Positions 26,232 to 35,461 of a stretch of DNA of 64,000 nt are shown in pieces. The stretch spans positions 1 through 64,000 of the forward strand of contig JAEUKH010000050.1 of the NCBI GenBank assembly GCA_016792845.1, in the 5' to 3' direction. This DNA comes from Myxococcales bacterium (GTDB lineage: Bacteria > Myxococcota_A > Polyangia > Polyangiales > Ga0077539). Every line of letters starts with the position of its first letter. Within the stretch, counting starts at the first letter, position 1. Below the pieces are notes generated by a model. That model saw nothing but the letters and a program-made list of their open reading frames with translations. It made no database searches and was not told the DNA's origin. A program made the translations under genes and the position numbers.

Positions 26232-27562
26232 ACCACTTCCGACAGCAGCCCCGCGCCCCTCGCCATGGGCTTACCCCCTCGCGCCCTTCGGGCGAAGCCG
26301 AGCCCGATCGCTTCCCGGTGCGTCTCCTCGGCGTCGCCGAAGGCGCAGGCGTAGACGTGATCCAAGCCGACGAACGCCTCGCCGAGAAGGACCGCGGTAT
26401 CGCAGAGGGGCAGCCCTCGGTGCTCTTCGCCGAGGCCATTGCGGGCAGCGCCAAAGTCACAGTGGGCGGCGAGACGCGCACGGTGTCTTTTGAGAAGCCC
26501 CGAGAGGGTGAGCGCGAGAGCCGCTTTGTGTGGTCCGCGCTTCGTGCGGAAGCGCCCGAAGAGCCCGCGCGTGAGGAAGCACAAGCGAAGGGCACCCTCG
26601 CGGTCATTGGTATGCCGAGTGGAGCGCGCGTCGTGTTCGCCGTCGAAGGCGGTGCCGCGCCGCGCAAAGTCACGGTGGAAGCCACGGGCGGAAGCGCCGA
26701 AGTCGAACTCGCCGAAGGGGAGAAGGCGAGCGTGCGCGTGGAGGTGTCGACCACACAACTCACGAGCCGACAGCCCGACGTCACGGCGTACACGCGCCGC
26801 GAGACGCGCACGTCGGGCGGCACGCTCACTGCGCCCCGAGGCGTTCGCCGCACGATCCCCTACGCCGAGCTGCGCGTGGAGACCGTCGCTGAGACCGTGC
26901 CCCTCACATCGGGCACGCAGACGCGCGTTGTGCTCCTGGGCCTCCCGCCCGTTACCACTGGGGGCGGTCTCTTTGAGGCGACGTTTGTTGTGCGGAGCGC
27001 CGAGGGTCGTGAGTCGACGGTGACGATCCCCGTGAATCGCGAGCCCACCGTGGACCTCCGCGCTGGTGACGAGGCCAAGGTGCGCGTCATCGAGACGCCG
27101 TCGCACTTCGCGCCCAACGCGGGGCAGACGATCGTGCGCGAGTCGCCCTTCATCACACCCACGGCGGGCGAGACGCGGCAGGTGACGTTCGCGTCGCTCG
27201 CCCTCGTGGACGCGGGGCGCCCTACGTTCACCCCAGAGAGCCGCGGGCTCACGGAGGGCGCGTGGTGGACAGACGGCGCGAACACGAAGTGGCTTGTCGT
27301 GCGCGGCGTCACGGGCCTCGACTGGCAACGTGCTCCATCGCCAGAGCTGGTGCCGACGATGACGGTGCCGGGGCTCACGCCACCCGCGCCCGTACCCTCG
27401 TCCGGTTGGAGCGCGGGCGAGGTAGTGCTCCTCGGCGTCGCTGCGGTGGCGCTCGTCGGTGGTGGCGTCGCTGCGTGGCAGGCGTGGAAGGGCTTCAGCG
27501 CGAAGAAGGCAGAGACCCCACGCGAGAACCCCGGCGACTACTGCCCGTCCTGCGGTGCGTGA
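26228..27562 (+). CDS. Multi-beta-domain tail-anchored membrane protein, 444 aa
   Basis: The ectodomain has several beta-sandwich units (GTLAVIGMPSGARVVFAVEG, KVTVEATGGSAEVELAEGEK, STVTIPVNREPTVDLRAGDE). One membrane helix (about residues 395-415, VLLGVAAVALVGGGVAAW) leads to a tail, SAKKAETPRENPGDYCPSCG. Both the domain style and the tail match the 13413 product, so the two are distant paralogues. It is coupled to the transglutaminase-like gene by ATGA overlap, so the enzyme may act on this protein. Confidence 0.7.
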   Translation: MNHFRQQPRAPRHGLTPSRPSGEAEPDRFPVRLLGVAEGAGVDVIQADERLAEKDRGIAEGQPSVLFAEAIAGSAKVTVGGETRTVSFEKPREGERESRFVWSALRAEAPEEPAREEAQAKGTLAVIGMPSGARVVFAVEGGAAPRKVTVEATGGSAEVELAEGEKASVRVEVSTTQLTSRQPDVTAYTRRETRTSGGTLTAPRGVRRTIPYAELRVETVAETVPLTSGTQTRVVLLGLPPVTTGGGLFEATFVVRSAEGRESTVTIPVNREPTVDLRAGDEAKVRVIETPSHFAPNAGQTIVRESPFITPTAGETRQVTFASLALVDAGRPTFTPESRGLTEGAWWTDGANTKWLVVRGVTGLDWQRAPSPELVPTMTVPGLTPPAPVPSSGWSAGEVVLLGVAAVALVGGGVAAWQAWKGFSAKKAETPRENPGDYCPSCGA

Positions 27563-27619
27563 TCTTCTCGCCGCGCACCTCTCGCGTCTGACAACCGCGC
27601 CGAAGGGGTCGGTGTGTCG

Positions 27620-28189
27620 ATGAAAGATTGGCAGTGGCTTGCGTGGTTTCCGTTCGTGGACGTGGGGTTTCTCACTGGGTTTGTCATCGCGTGGTGGAAG
27701 GGCTGGCTCCGTCCGTCAGCGTGGCGCGCAGTGCCCCTGGAGGACGGCGAAGAGGGGAAGCGTCGCTCGCTTGAGGAGCGGTACTTCCGCTGGTTTGGGA
27801 CGAAGCCGCGCTGGGTGAAGTGGTCACTCCTTGCGGGGTACAGCTACGTCTTCTTCGGTCTCCTCGGCGGCTTGGTCACGGGGCACTGGACGCGGGCCTT
27901 CGCCGCCATCGTCGTGTCCATCCTCGGCACCACGCTCGCGATGCGCGCGGGTCAGTACCTCGCCGAGCACCGAAGACCACGACATCAGGCAATCCCGCGA
28001 AAGAAGGTCGGGTGGCTCGACGGCAAGTCCATCCACCTCGAACTGTTTGTCTCGCGGGACGAAGATGGTGAGTGGCTCGTCGAGGCAGGAGAATGGGGCG
28101 TGACCGATCGCAAGATCGAGAACGCTTTCAAGGGCATCTTGCTCCTTGCTGTCCTCAAGACGGACGAGACGTGCCGTCTCAACTTCTGA
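27620..28189 (+). CDS. Multi-spanning small membrane protein, 189 aa
   Basis: Hydrophobic helices are seen near residues 5-25 (WLAWFPFVDVGFLTGFVIAW), 75-95 (YSYVFFGLLGGLVTGH) and 95-115 (AAIVVSILGTTLAMRAGQYL). A soluble C-terminal domain follows (GKSIHLELFVSRDEDGEWLV). A GTG six bases upstream is an alternative start. There is no clear element motif. Its third positions contain more A/T than its neighbours. The family is not recognised. Confidence 0.6.
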   Translation: MKDWQWLAWFPFVDVGFLTGFVIAWWKGWLRPSAWRAVPLEDGEEGKRRSLEERYFRWFGTKPRWVKWSLLAGYSYVFFGLLGGLVTGHWTRAFAAIVVSILGTTLAMRAGQYLAEHRRPRHQAIPRKKVGWLDGKSIHLELFVSRDEDGEWLVEAGEWGVTDRKIENAFKGILLLAVLKTDETCRLNF

Positions 28190-28197
28190 GTCCGTAG

Positions 28198-28237
28198 CGT
28201 TTTGCGCCCTCGCCCTCTCGGCGCGCACGCTCGGGCG
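28198..28237 (+). promoter_or_regulatory. Element promoter motif for the 28238 gene
   Basis: CGTTTTGCGCC, then GGCGCGCACGCTCG; ATG 40 bases after the first base. Confidence 0.6.
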
Positions 28238-28807
28238 ATGATGACCGACTGCTTCCCCGCGTTGCCGCCTCCGCCCGTCGCCTTCGGGGCGTTCTCGGTC
28301 TCGCCCCTTCGCCCCTCTGGGGACATCTTCGACAACATCCTCGGCAACGCCCCGCGCATCGTCACTGATCCGACGAGCCTTGTGCGAGACGGTGCGCGCG
28401 TGGTGGCTGACGAGGTCTCGCGCGTGATCCGCGAAGTGCTCTCTGGCGCACGGTCGGCCATCCACGACGCGGCTCGCGCGCTCATCCACGACGCGATCGA
28501 CAGGATGGCCTCGCACGCCCCGGCCATCCGTGCCGAGGTGCAGGTGCTCGCGCGGTCCAGCATCCACGACGCAGGCGCGTACCTCGAACGGAGCGTCCCT
28601 GGTCTCCGCGAGTCGGTCGCCGGGATGCTCCGCGAGAGTGTCGTCGCAGGGACCGACCGCGCTGCCGACCGCGCGGAGTCGGCCGCAGCGCGCGTGGTGC
28701 CGTGGGTGGTTGGTGGTGTGGTGGCGCTCAGTGCGATTGCAGGCGGCGTCTACTGGCTGACGCATAAGCCCGAGGCGCGTGCGCTCCGCGAGGACCGCTA
28801 CTACTGA
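28238..28807 (+). CDS. Amphipathic-helix tail-anchored membrane protein, 189 aa
   Basis: Residues 45-145 are a continuous amphipathic helix region with repeated IHDAAR/IHDAGA-type heptads (ARSAIHDAARALIHDAIDRM). This is like an apolipoprotein-style or coiled membrane-surface protein. A membrane helix (about residues 150-172, VVGGVVALSAIAGGVYWL) and the tail THKPEARALREDRYY end the protein. It starts at an ATGATG just after the element motif. It fits the tail-anchored set. Confidence 0.7.
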   Translation: MMTDCFPALPPPPVAFGAFSVSPLRPSGDIFDNILGNAPRIVTDPTSLVRDGARVVADEVSRVIREVLSGARSAIHDAARALIHDAIDRMASHAPAIRAEVQVLARSSIHDAGAYLERSVPGLRESVAGMLRESVVAGTDRAADRAESAAARVVPWVVGGVVALSAIAGGVYWLTHKPEARALREDRYY

Positions 28808-28820
28808 CAGGGCCTCGGGC

Positions 28821-28862
28821 CATTTGGCGCCGCGCTCACGCGCCACGCGACGGTGCGCCTCT
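28821..28862 (+). promoter_or_regulatory. Element promoter motif for the 28863 gene
   Basis: CATTTGGCGCC, then GCGACGGTGCGCC; ATG 42 bases after the first base. One of the clearest copies. Confidence 0.7.
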
Positions 28863-29636
28863 ATGGCGAACCGCGATTTCTCAAAACCCTTCTCCGGCCT
28901 CGACGCAGAGCTTCTTTTCCCCGGTGCCCTTTCTCGCGGTGCGAAGGACGCGCGCGGGAAGAAGAGCGTCAAGCGGGTGCAGGAGTGGCTCACCCATCAC
29001 AACCAGGCCGTCTCCATCGACGGCGAGTTTGGCCCCGCGACCGAGGCGGCCCTCCGGGCGTTCCAGGCGCGCGAGCTTCTCCCGGCGACGGGCACTGTCG
29101 ATGAGGCGACGTGGGCCGCGCTCGTGGCGCCGCTCCGACGTGCAACGGCGCCGCTCGCGCTGCCGCCCGAGGCAACCTACGGCGAGGTCGCAGCAGCCTA
29201 CGCGCGTCAGTTTGTGGCCGAGGGGCCGCGCGAGATCGGCGGCGACAACTGTGGGCCGTGGGTGCGCGTGACGATGCTCGGCAACGACGGAAGCATCTGG
29301 CAGTGGTGCGCGGGGACGGCGGCGTTCTTTCTCGCACTCGCCACGCGCCACACCGGCAAGCCCATCCCGTTTCGGATGTCGTTCGGCGTGCCCGACCTCG
29401 TGCGGTACGCGAAGCCGCTCGGGCGCTTTTACGAGAAGGGCCCCGCGCAGGTGGGCGATCTATTCGTCGTGCCGAAGGGCAATAGCTTCAGCCACGTCGG
29501 CATCGTGCTCGCGTGGAACGGCGAGACGATCACGACGGCCGAGGGCAACACCAACGGCGCGGGCTCGGCGAATGGGAACGTGGCGCGCACCGCGACGAGA
29601 GCGTCTGCGAAAATGCGCTACCTGCGCGTCTCCTGA
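28863..29636 (+). CDS. Endolysin-like protein: peptidoglycan-binding plus CHAP/NlpC-like domain, 257 aa
   Basis: Residues 35-88 are a PG_binding_1 module (VQEWLTHHNQAVSIDGEFGP, TEAALRAFQ). Residues 120-250 form a papain-like wall hydrolase: WCAG gives nucleophile Cys149, SHVGIV gives His211, and an EGN motif lies at 227-229. There is no signal peptide, as in phage endolysins or particle-borne hydrolases. It is expected to cut amide bonds in peptidoglycan. Its last 19 bases overlap the end of the convergent 29618 gene. Confidence 0.82.
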   Translation: MANRDFSKPFSGLDAELLFPGALSRGAKDARGKKSVKRVQEWLTHHNQAVSIDGEFGPATEAALRAFQARELLPATGTVDEATWAALVAPLRRATAPLALPPEATYGEVAAAYARQFVAEGPREIGGDNCGPWVRVTMLGNDGSIWQWCAGTAAFFLALATRHTGKPIPFRMSFGVPDLVRYAKPLGRFYEKGPAQVGDLFVVPKGNSFSHVGIVLAWNGETITTAEGNTNGAGSANGNVARTATRASAKMRYLRVS

Positions 29637-30076
29637 CGCGACGAGCGCGAGCCCTTTGGCTTGCGAAGTCTCATCCGCGACCAACCCTTGAGCGCATCGC
29701 ACCCGTCCGACACCTGCGTCATGCGCGCGTCGTCGCGGAGCGAGGTGGTGACGAGCGCCGTCGCGTTCGGCCCGTCCCACCAGAGGTGATGGAGCACCGT
29801 GATGTCCTCTCCCTCCACGCGCACGATCCCCTTACAGTCCGGTGCCCTCGTGTGGATGGGCCAAAGCCACACCTCGGGCCTCATGCCATCGCCAGCGGGA
29901 ACCATGCCCCAGAGAAGGCCGCGGTAGTCCGCGATCGACTCAACGCCTACGCCGAGGATGTGCGAGAGGCGCTCTTGGAGTTCGTCGTGCCGCTTCTCGA
30001 CGGCGATGCACTCGTTCGCCAACTGCCCGAACCCACTGCCCACAACTGATCGCTCCGTCACCTCATGTCGTCCCAT
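29618..30076 (-). CDS. Unrecognised protein, 152 aa
   Basis: A soluble protein with a coiled N-terminus (AVEKRHDELQERLSHILG) and a compact beta-rich core (WPIHTRAPDCKGIVRVEGED, TVLHHLWWDG). The C-terminus is basic. A GAGGGAG Shine-Dalgarno supports ATG 30076. A weak element motif (CGTTTTACAC) at 30148 would place transcription start about 32 bases upstream of the ATG. It is convergent with the endolysin-like gene. The function is unknown. Confidence 0.6.
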   Translation of the reverse strand: MGRHEVTERSVVGSGFGQLANECIAVEKRHDELQERLSHILGVGVESIADYRGLLWGMVPAGDGMRPEVWLWPIHTRAPDCKGIVRVEGEDITVLHHLWWDGPNATALVTTSLRDDARMTQVSDGCDALKGWSRMRLRKPKGSRSSRQETRR

Positions 30077-30230
30077 GGCGCCGACGCTCCCTCATCGAGA
30101 CGGCGCCGCGAGAGCATCCCGCGCTGCATCGCACCCAGTGTAAAACGACGTGAGGCGGGCCACTACGAGACGCGCGAGCGTTGCTCCCCCCCCCCAAGGG
30201 CGAGAAGGCACAGAGGATCAAAGCCAGGGT
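30077..30230. other. Intergenic region, no gene seen
   Basis: Holds the possible weak promoter of the 30076 gene (30108-30148) and a run of ten C residues near 30187. The boundary between element-type and chromosome-type genes may lie here. Confidence 0.4.
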
Positions 30231-31322
30231 TCAGAGCGAGAAGTACCCTGTCACGTTTACGCCTGCGCCCCAGAGGTCCGTGTTGATCTCCTCACGCCCC
30301 GCAGGGTGGATGAAGAGGGGAAACTGGAAGTAGGGGTCGATGTCGAAAAGCGGCCCGTCGCTACCTCGCACGGTGAACCCGAATACCAAACCCAGCGGAA
30401 AGCTGATCGACTGCTTGGTGCGAGTCTCCGATCCGGGCTGGATGAAACCGGCGGTGATGCCCGTGAGAAATCCAAAGTGAAAGGTTTCCGTCGGCGCGAA
30501 CTGGACGACCAAGGGAATGCTGGCGGCCAAGCCGATGCTCCCCTCCAATGGCAGCGAGAGGAGTAGGCCCGAGTCAACGCGAGAGCGAGGCCCTCGCCAC
30601 CGCATCGGCAATCCGACGCCAAAGCGCGACTGGCCACCATCTCCAACACCAAGCGTGAGCGTCGAGGTGAGGGCCATGTCGAAGGAGCCACGACGGACGC
30701 GATAGGCGATGGAGAACGACGGGTTTTGATAGTCGGTGTCGGGCGATACAACGATCGGCAAGAGTGTGGTCGCGACCTCAAAGTCGTCGGAGATGCCAAA
30801 GCGTGCGCCGAGAGAAAGCGTCACGAACTGCTCGTTCAAGGTGTCGAGCGACGCAAAAGGCGCGAGCGTGTGCCGCGGGAGCGTGATGGGTCGTTCGGTG
30901 AACGAAACAGGGAGACGAGTGCGCGTAGGCTGATCGAACGATGGCGTCTCGCGAATGATCGGGGCGGAGACTGGCGTTACCGTTGCGGCACACACACAGA
31001 GGCCAAAGCCGTTCCCCGCGGGATTGCAAACCTGCGCTCCTTGGCCGCCTCCCACACACGGACACGCGACTTGGGCACCGGGGATACAGGCTTGCGATGG
31101 AGTGCTTGGGGACGAGGAATCTATCGTCGTAGGCGTTGGGGTGAAGGTCACGGTCGATACGGGAGCCGACCCGTTATTCTGCATCGTCGTCGTCTGCGTA
31201 TCGACGTGGTCCCCATGATGGCGATGGCGTCGGTGATGCTGAGCCTCGGCCTCGTCGACGAAGGCGCTTGTAGTCAGGGTGGTGGCAAGAAAGGCGAGGT
31301 GCCTTTGTCCGAGACGCTTCAT
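30231..31322 (-). CDS. Exported outer-membrane beta-barrel-like protein, 363 aa
   Basis: An N-terminal signal-like segment ends at AEA, followed by a His-rich stretch (HHRRHRHHGDH), a Thr/Ser/Pro linker and a CPC...C-containing loop. The last 230 residues alternate hydrophobic strands (FVTLSLGARFGISDDFEVAT, FHFGFLTGITAGFI) and end in VTGYFSL, a typical barrel terminus with a penultimate aromatic. The codon bias is weaker than in flanking element genes, suggesting a host or accessory gene. The function beyond outer-membrane location is unknown. Confidence 0.68.
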   Translation of the reverse strand: MKRLGQRHLAFLATTLTTSAFVDEAEAQHHRRHRHHGDHVDTQTTTMQNNGSAPVSTVTFTPTPTTIDSSSPSTPSQACIPGAQVACPCVGGGQGAQVCNPAGNGFGLCVCAATVTPVSAPIIRETPSFDQPTRTRLPVSFTERPITLPRHTLAPFASLDTLNEQFVTLSLGARFGISDDFEVATTLLPIVVSPDTDYQNPSFSIAYRVRRGSFDMALTSTLTLGVGDGGQSRFGVGLPMRWRGPRSRVDSGLLLSLPLEGSIGLAASIPLVVQFAPTETFHFGFLTGITAGFIQPGSETRTKQSISFPLGLVFGFTVRGSDGPLFDIDPYFQFPLFIHPAGREEINTDLWGAGVNVTGYFSL

Positions 31323-31428
31323 AGATTTCGACCCCCCAGTTCCTAAACGGAACGCGGAGAAAGGAACTACGAGCAGCACCACCTGTCAATCTCCCCTCCT
31401 GCGCTCATCAGAAGCCCCCCTTTCTCCC

Positions 31429-31472
31429 CATTCTGCGCCGCGCCCTCACGCGGTGGGACCGTGGCCCCAGCC
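31429..31472 (+). promoter_or_regulatory. Element promoter motif for the 31473 gene
   Basis: CATTCTGCGCC, then GGGACCGTGGCC; ATG 44 bases after the first base. Confidence 0.6.
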
Positions 31473-33989
31473 ATGGCCACCGAAAAGAAGCTCGTCGCCG
31501 CCTCGGTCAATGCCTCCGCCCACGCTCGCTACGCAACACCTACGGCCGTTGCCGCAGCGGGCACGATGGCGCGCCTCGAAGGCCAGGACGTGCAAGTACG
31601 GCTGCACATCTACGACCCCGCGCTTGCGCGCATCCTCCTCGCGCGCCTTCGTTCGGAGCGCTTTGACGAGGCGACCCTCAACGCCCTTCCTCCGAGCGAG
31701 CAGCATGCGCGGCTCGTTGAGTTTCACAAGACCCTCTCGGGCCTCTTCCGCGCCCTCAATCTCAGCCCCTACGGCATCGAGCCCTACCGCGTGGCATGTG
31801 AGCGCGCGTGGGGCTTCCCGGGCGTGACGGGCTCGGGCGACGCCGCGACGGACGCGCGCGAAGACACAACCGGCCGCGACCGCGAGCGGTACTGGCAGGG
31901 CAAGCCGAACCGCGACAAGGGCAACGGCAACTGGCGCGGCTCGTGGCGCACGCGCGCCTGGCACGTCGTCGCGCGGAGGTGGGCCGCGGCCTACTCGGGC
32001 GCCCTTCCTGCTGCCGCGACGGAGAAGAGCGCCGAGCGGCTCCTCATCAACGTGGTCGACGGTCGCATCCAGCGAATGCACGCCCTCGATCGCGCCATGA
32101 ACCGCGCACTCCTCGATCACCCCGACCTTGTGACGAGCGTCTACGGTGTGGTCTTCGGGTGGGACGGGCAGTACCGCATGGACAACGCCGGCGCGATCAA
32201 CGCTCAACCCGGCCGCGCCCCGGCGCCCACGGTCGAGCAACACCGCTTCTTCTTCCAAGAGAACGGCGCCTTCTGGGGCGGCTACGAGGTCTTCCCCGAG
32301 GGCACGCCGCCCGACAACGAGGGCCTCCAAGCCTCGTGGGGCACGACCATCAACCAGCCCCTCCCGCCGCGCCTCGCGGCGAGTGGAGGCCGGTGGGCGG
32401 GGGCAAGTATCTTCACCACCGATGGGGTCGAGCAGCCTCCTCCTGGCCTCGGTCGCCCCATCGTGATCGCGCGCGCTGCCCCCGACGTCGTCATCCAAGG
32501 CAACGACACGGGTACGGGCTTCACCGCCGATCACGTCGACCTCCGAGGCCGCGACGTGCGCGACTGGCGCGTCGGCGTCTTTGACCTCTGGAAGACGCGC
32601 TGTTGGGTCCAGCCACCGCTCAAGTGGTATTGGGACGTGTGGCGCGGCCCCATGCTCCCCGAAGGCTACACGGGGGCAGAGCCCACCTTCCCCGAAGCAC
32701 AAGGGCCTCGGAGCATCCTCGACTGGATGGCAGGGGTAGCGCCCTACGACCTCGTCAGGACCGTCTTCCTTCAGTGCATCCGGCGCAACCAGCAAATGGC
32801 CACGATGCACTCGGCAACGGTTGCCGACATCGCCACGGGGCAAACCGCGGCCCAAGGGCTCCACCGCGCCGAAACGCAACGGCTCGATGACATCCAAGAG
32901 GACAGTGCCATCGCGAGCAGTGTGGGCGGGCTTCTCATGGGCACGGGCAGCTTCACGCTCGGTATTGGCCCGCTCCTTGGCGGCGCGACGAGTCTCGTGA
33001 GCGCGATCGTTGCCAAAAACCGCGCGGGCCAGTCGACCGCATCGCTACGCAAGACGGACGTCTTCGGGCGACTCTGGCCGAGCTTTGAGGGCGTGACCAT
33101 TGCCGACTCGCTCATCGCCTACGAGTCCGCACACAACGCGGCGCTCGCGCTCACGGCTGAGGTCGAGGGCGGGAGCGTGGAGTCAGTCGCGGCGCGCACG
33201 GGGCCCTTGCAGATGATCAATCCGCTCCTCTGGGGGCAAACCGACAGGTGGGTCTCAAACATCGACGCCATCCGACGCGTCGCCATGCGGCCCTCCGAGC
33301 TTCTCGTCGAGGGCCTGCCGCCCTACACGCCGCTCGAATGGGGCGAGGCGCGGCAAAGGCTCTCGGGCGAGTGGACGAGCACGGCGCAGACCACCTACCG
33401 CGTCTTCCCTCCGCTCGGCCGCACCGAATGGCTCCGCGCGCTCACGCAGGGTGGAGGGCGAGAGCGCATGGTCCGCATCGGCACGGCCATCTACGAGCCA
33501 ACGCGCGTGGGGTTCAGCGACATGGTGCCCGTGGTGCGGTGGGAAATCGACGGCGTCCCGCATGGCCTCCACATCGAGGTGGACGGTTCGCTCGTGCCCG
33601 GCACCTGGCTCGACGCGGGGCTCACGCGCTGGGTCGCGTGGATTCCCGAGGGGCAGCACGAGGTGGTCTTCCATCTGCCGGGTGACCTCCCCGCGTTCCG
33701 CTTCCCGGTGCGGGCAGAGGGCGAGGTGCTTCGAGCGACGTTTGCCGAGCTCGTTGCGTTCGCCGCGGCGATTGCCCAGCGCGAAGCGGCGATGACGGGC
33801 GGCGGTGGTGCGCCCATCGTGACCGTGCTCCCGCCCGAGTCTCCGGCGCCGAGCGGCGTGTCTCCTGTGGTCATCGTGGTGGGTGGGCTCGTCGCTGCGG
33901 CAGCCGCGGCCGGTGTGGTGCTCGCGCTACGCGCGCCGACGAAGGCACCCGCCACCCCCGCCAACGACGCCCTCGCTCCAAAGCAGTAG
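31473..33989 (+). CDS. Large tail-anchored membrane protein, 838 aa
   Basis: The start is set by the element motif. The soluble part is Trp/Tyr/Arg-rich (RTRAWHVVARRWAAAYSGAL, WYWDVWRGPMLP). An internal hydrophobic region near residues 485-515 (SVGGLLMGTGSFTLGIGPLL) could enter a membrane. A beta-rich part follows (VDGSLVPGTWLDAG, VVFHLPGDLPAFRFPV). The C-terminal helix (VIVVGGLVAAAAAAGVVLAL) and a Pro/Ala tail end the protein. It is one of the largest products and heads a run of four genes. The family is not recognised; a structural role is inferred. Confidence 0.7.
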   Translation: MATEKKLVAASVNASAHARYATPTAVAAAGTMARLEGQDVQVRLHIYDPALARILLARLRSERFDEATLNALPPSEQHARLVEFHKTLSGLFRALNLSPYGIEPYRVACERAWGFPGVTGSGDAATDAREDTTGRDRERYWQGKPNRDKGNGNWRGSWRTRAWHVVARRWAAAYSGALPAAATEKSAERLLINVVDGRIQRMHALDRAMNRALLDHPDLVTSVYGVVFGWDGQYRMDNAGAINAQPGRAPAPTVEQHRFFFQENGAFWGGYEVFPEGTPPDNEGLQASWGTTINQPLPPRLAASGGRWAGASIFTTDGVEQPPPGLGRPIVIARAAPDVVIQGNDTGTGFTADHVDLRGRDVRDWRVGVFDLWKTRCWVQPPLKWYWDVWRGPMLPEGYTGAEPTFPEAQGPRSILDWMAGVAPYDLVRTVFLQCIRRNQQMATMHSATVADIATGQTAAQGLHRAETQRLDDIQEDSAIASSVGGLLMGTGSFTLGIGPLLGGATSLVSAIVAKNRAGQSTASLRKTDVFGRLWPSFEGVTIADSLIAYESAHNAALALTAEVEGGSVESVAARTGPLQMINPLLWGQTDRWVSNIDAIRRVAMRPSELLVEGLPPYTPLEWGEARQRLSGEWTSTAQTTYRVFPPLGRTEWLRALTQGGGRERMVRIGTAIYEPTRVGFSDMVPVVRWEIDGVPHGLHIEVDGSLVPGTWLDAGLTRWVAWIPEGQHEVVFHLPGDLPAFRFPVRAEGEVLRATFAELVAFAAAIAQREAAMTGGGGAPIVTVLPPESPAPSGVSPVVIVVGGLVAAAAAAGVVLALRAPTKAPATPANDALAPKQ

Positions 33990-33995
33990 CGGCTT

Positions 33996-34035
33996 CATTT
34001 TGCGCCGCCTTCCACCGCTCGGCACGCTGGCCGTA
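33996..34035 (+). promoter_or_regulatory. Element promoter motif upstream of the 34071 gene
   Basis: CATTTTGCGCC, then TCGGCACGCTGGCC. A start codon does not follow at the usual 40 bases, so a short leader is likely. Confidence 0.65.
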
Positions 34036-34070
34036 GCGGGCCGCTCATGGCCCTCCATTCGAGGTGTGTC

Positions 34071-35360
34071 ATGCCCAGTGGTTGTGCGACGGGAGCGTGT
34101 GTGATCGGTGTCGGCGTCGAAGACGCGCGAGGCAAGGGCGACTGCGGATGTGGCAGCTCGGGTGCCTGCACCTGCAAGCCCAAGGGCGGCGGGGATTGCG
34201 GCTGCAACGGGACGTGTGGCGGTTGCGGTGGTGGCGACGCGCACGGTCACGACCACGTCGAGCACGCACACGGGCAGCGTCCTGCGTGGCACATCGGCGG
34301 TGACGAGCCTTGCTCGGGGCCGGTCCCTACCGACGCGAAGCCGCTCGTGCTCGCGCGCCCCGTCGTGCGTCACGCCGGGCCTCGCGCACCATCGCTTGTC
34401 GATTGCGTGGTGGACGCCCATCGTGAGGGGCCGCGCACGCTCGCGCCTGCCACGACCCGCGCGGACTTCCAGCGTGACCCGATGGAGCGCGGCCTCGTGC
34501 TCGCGAGCGGCAAGGGGCCCGGTGGCGCGTCGGCCGCCAAGGGCGTCGCGAGCGCAGTGCTCCCCGCGGTGATCGCGAAGGAGGAGCCCTCGCTCGCCAA
34601 CGCGACGGCGCCGTCTGCGGGGCTCTTCAGCGTGCCTTTCGGTGCGCCGAGTCTCGCGAGCCTCGCGGGTTCGGTGCGGCCCTCGGGCGACGCGATTCAA
34701 GACCTCATGGACCGCGCCATCAACCAGTCGAGCGCGCAGACGAGCGCCGCTGGGAGCTTCAGCGCACAGGGCCTCGGCGGCAATTGGGACCCCTCGGCCG
34801 CGCTCGCGCAAGCGGGTGGCGGTGGGAAGCAAGGGCAACCCGGATCGACGGCGCCGGTGCTGACGCCGCAGCTCCTTCAGGCGGGCTTCACGGGCGTGGG
34901 GCAGATCCTCGGGCAGGTGGGGACGAACCTCAACCAGTATTACACCACGCGCTCGACCACCCAACTCGCGCAGGGGCAACTCGACAACGCCGATCGCCAA
35001 GGTGCGCGGATGGCAGAGCTTGAGCGGCTCCGCATCACCACGGCGAGTGCTCTTGGCGAGGCGCAGCTCGCGCTTCAACGCACGCTCGCACAGCAGGGGC
35101 TTTCGCCGACCGGCACGCCGAGCGCCGAGGTGATCGCGCTGCAAAATCAAATCGCCCAGATGGGCGCGACCTTGCAGCAAACGGCCATGCAGCAGGCTCA
35201 GGTTCAGCAACAGGCAGCTGTGGCGCAGGCGCAGACCACGGGTCTCTCGGGTGGCGCATGGGCCGCGCTTGGTCTCGGCGTCCTTGGGCTCGCGGCAGGT
35301 GGTGTCTACCTTGCGACTCGCCCCCAACAGCAGCCCACTGACCCCTACGCGGCGCGCTGA
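34071..35360 (+). CDS. Cys/His-rich, coiled-coil, tail-anchored membrane protein, 429 aa
   Basis: ATG 34071 has a GAGGTG Shine-Dalgarno; ATG 34047 in frame is the alternative. Residues 1-70 hold about 14 Cys in CGC, CTC and CGGCG groups plus a His cluster (HGHDHVEHAHG), as in a metal-binding or metallothionein-like head. The middle is low in complexity. A coiled coil (about residues 300-385, MAELERLRITTASALGEAQL) precedes a membrane helix and the tail TRPQQQPTDPYAAR. Metal binding is inferred from composition. It belongs to the tail-anchored set. Confidence 0.7.
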   Translation: MPSGCATGACVIGVGVEDARGKGDCGCGSSGACTCKPKGGGDCGCNGTCGGCGGGDAHGHDHVEHAHGQRPAWHIGGDEPCSGPVPTDAKPLVLARPVVRHAGPRAPSLVDCVVDAHREGPRTLAPATTRADFQRDPMERGLVLASGKGPGGASAAKGVASAVLPAVIAKEEPSLANATAPSAGLFSVPFGAPSLASLAGSVRPSGDAIQDLMDRAINQSSAQTSAAGSFSAQGLGGNWDPSAALAQAGGGGKQGQPGSTAPVLTPQLLQAGFTGVGQILGQVGTNLNQYYTTRSTTQLAQGQLDNADRQGARMAELERLRITTASALGEAQLALQRTLAQQGLSPTGTPSAEVIALQNQIAQMGATLQQTAMQQAQVQQQAAVAQAQTTGLSGGAWAALGLGVLGLAAGGVYLATRPQQQPTDPYAAR

Positions 35361-35370
35361 CTCGCATCGG

Positions 35371-35410
35371 CATTTGGCGCCGCTCTCTCCGCCTCGGCAC
35401 GGTGCGTTCG
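35371..35410 (+). promoter_or_regulatory. Element promoter motif upstream of the 35462 gene
   Basis: CATTTGGCGCC, then TCGGCACGGTGCG: the closest match to consensus. An in-frame ATG lies at the expected start point 35411; a Shine-Dalgarno start lies at 35462. Confidence 0.72.
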
Positions 35411-35461
35411 ATGGGCTCGCAAGGGCCCACAACCTCACACCGCCTCGGAGAGGAAAGCGCC

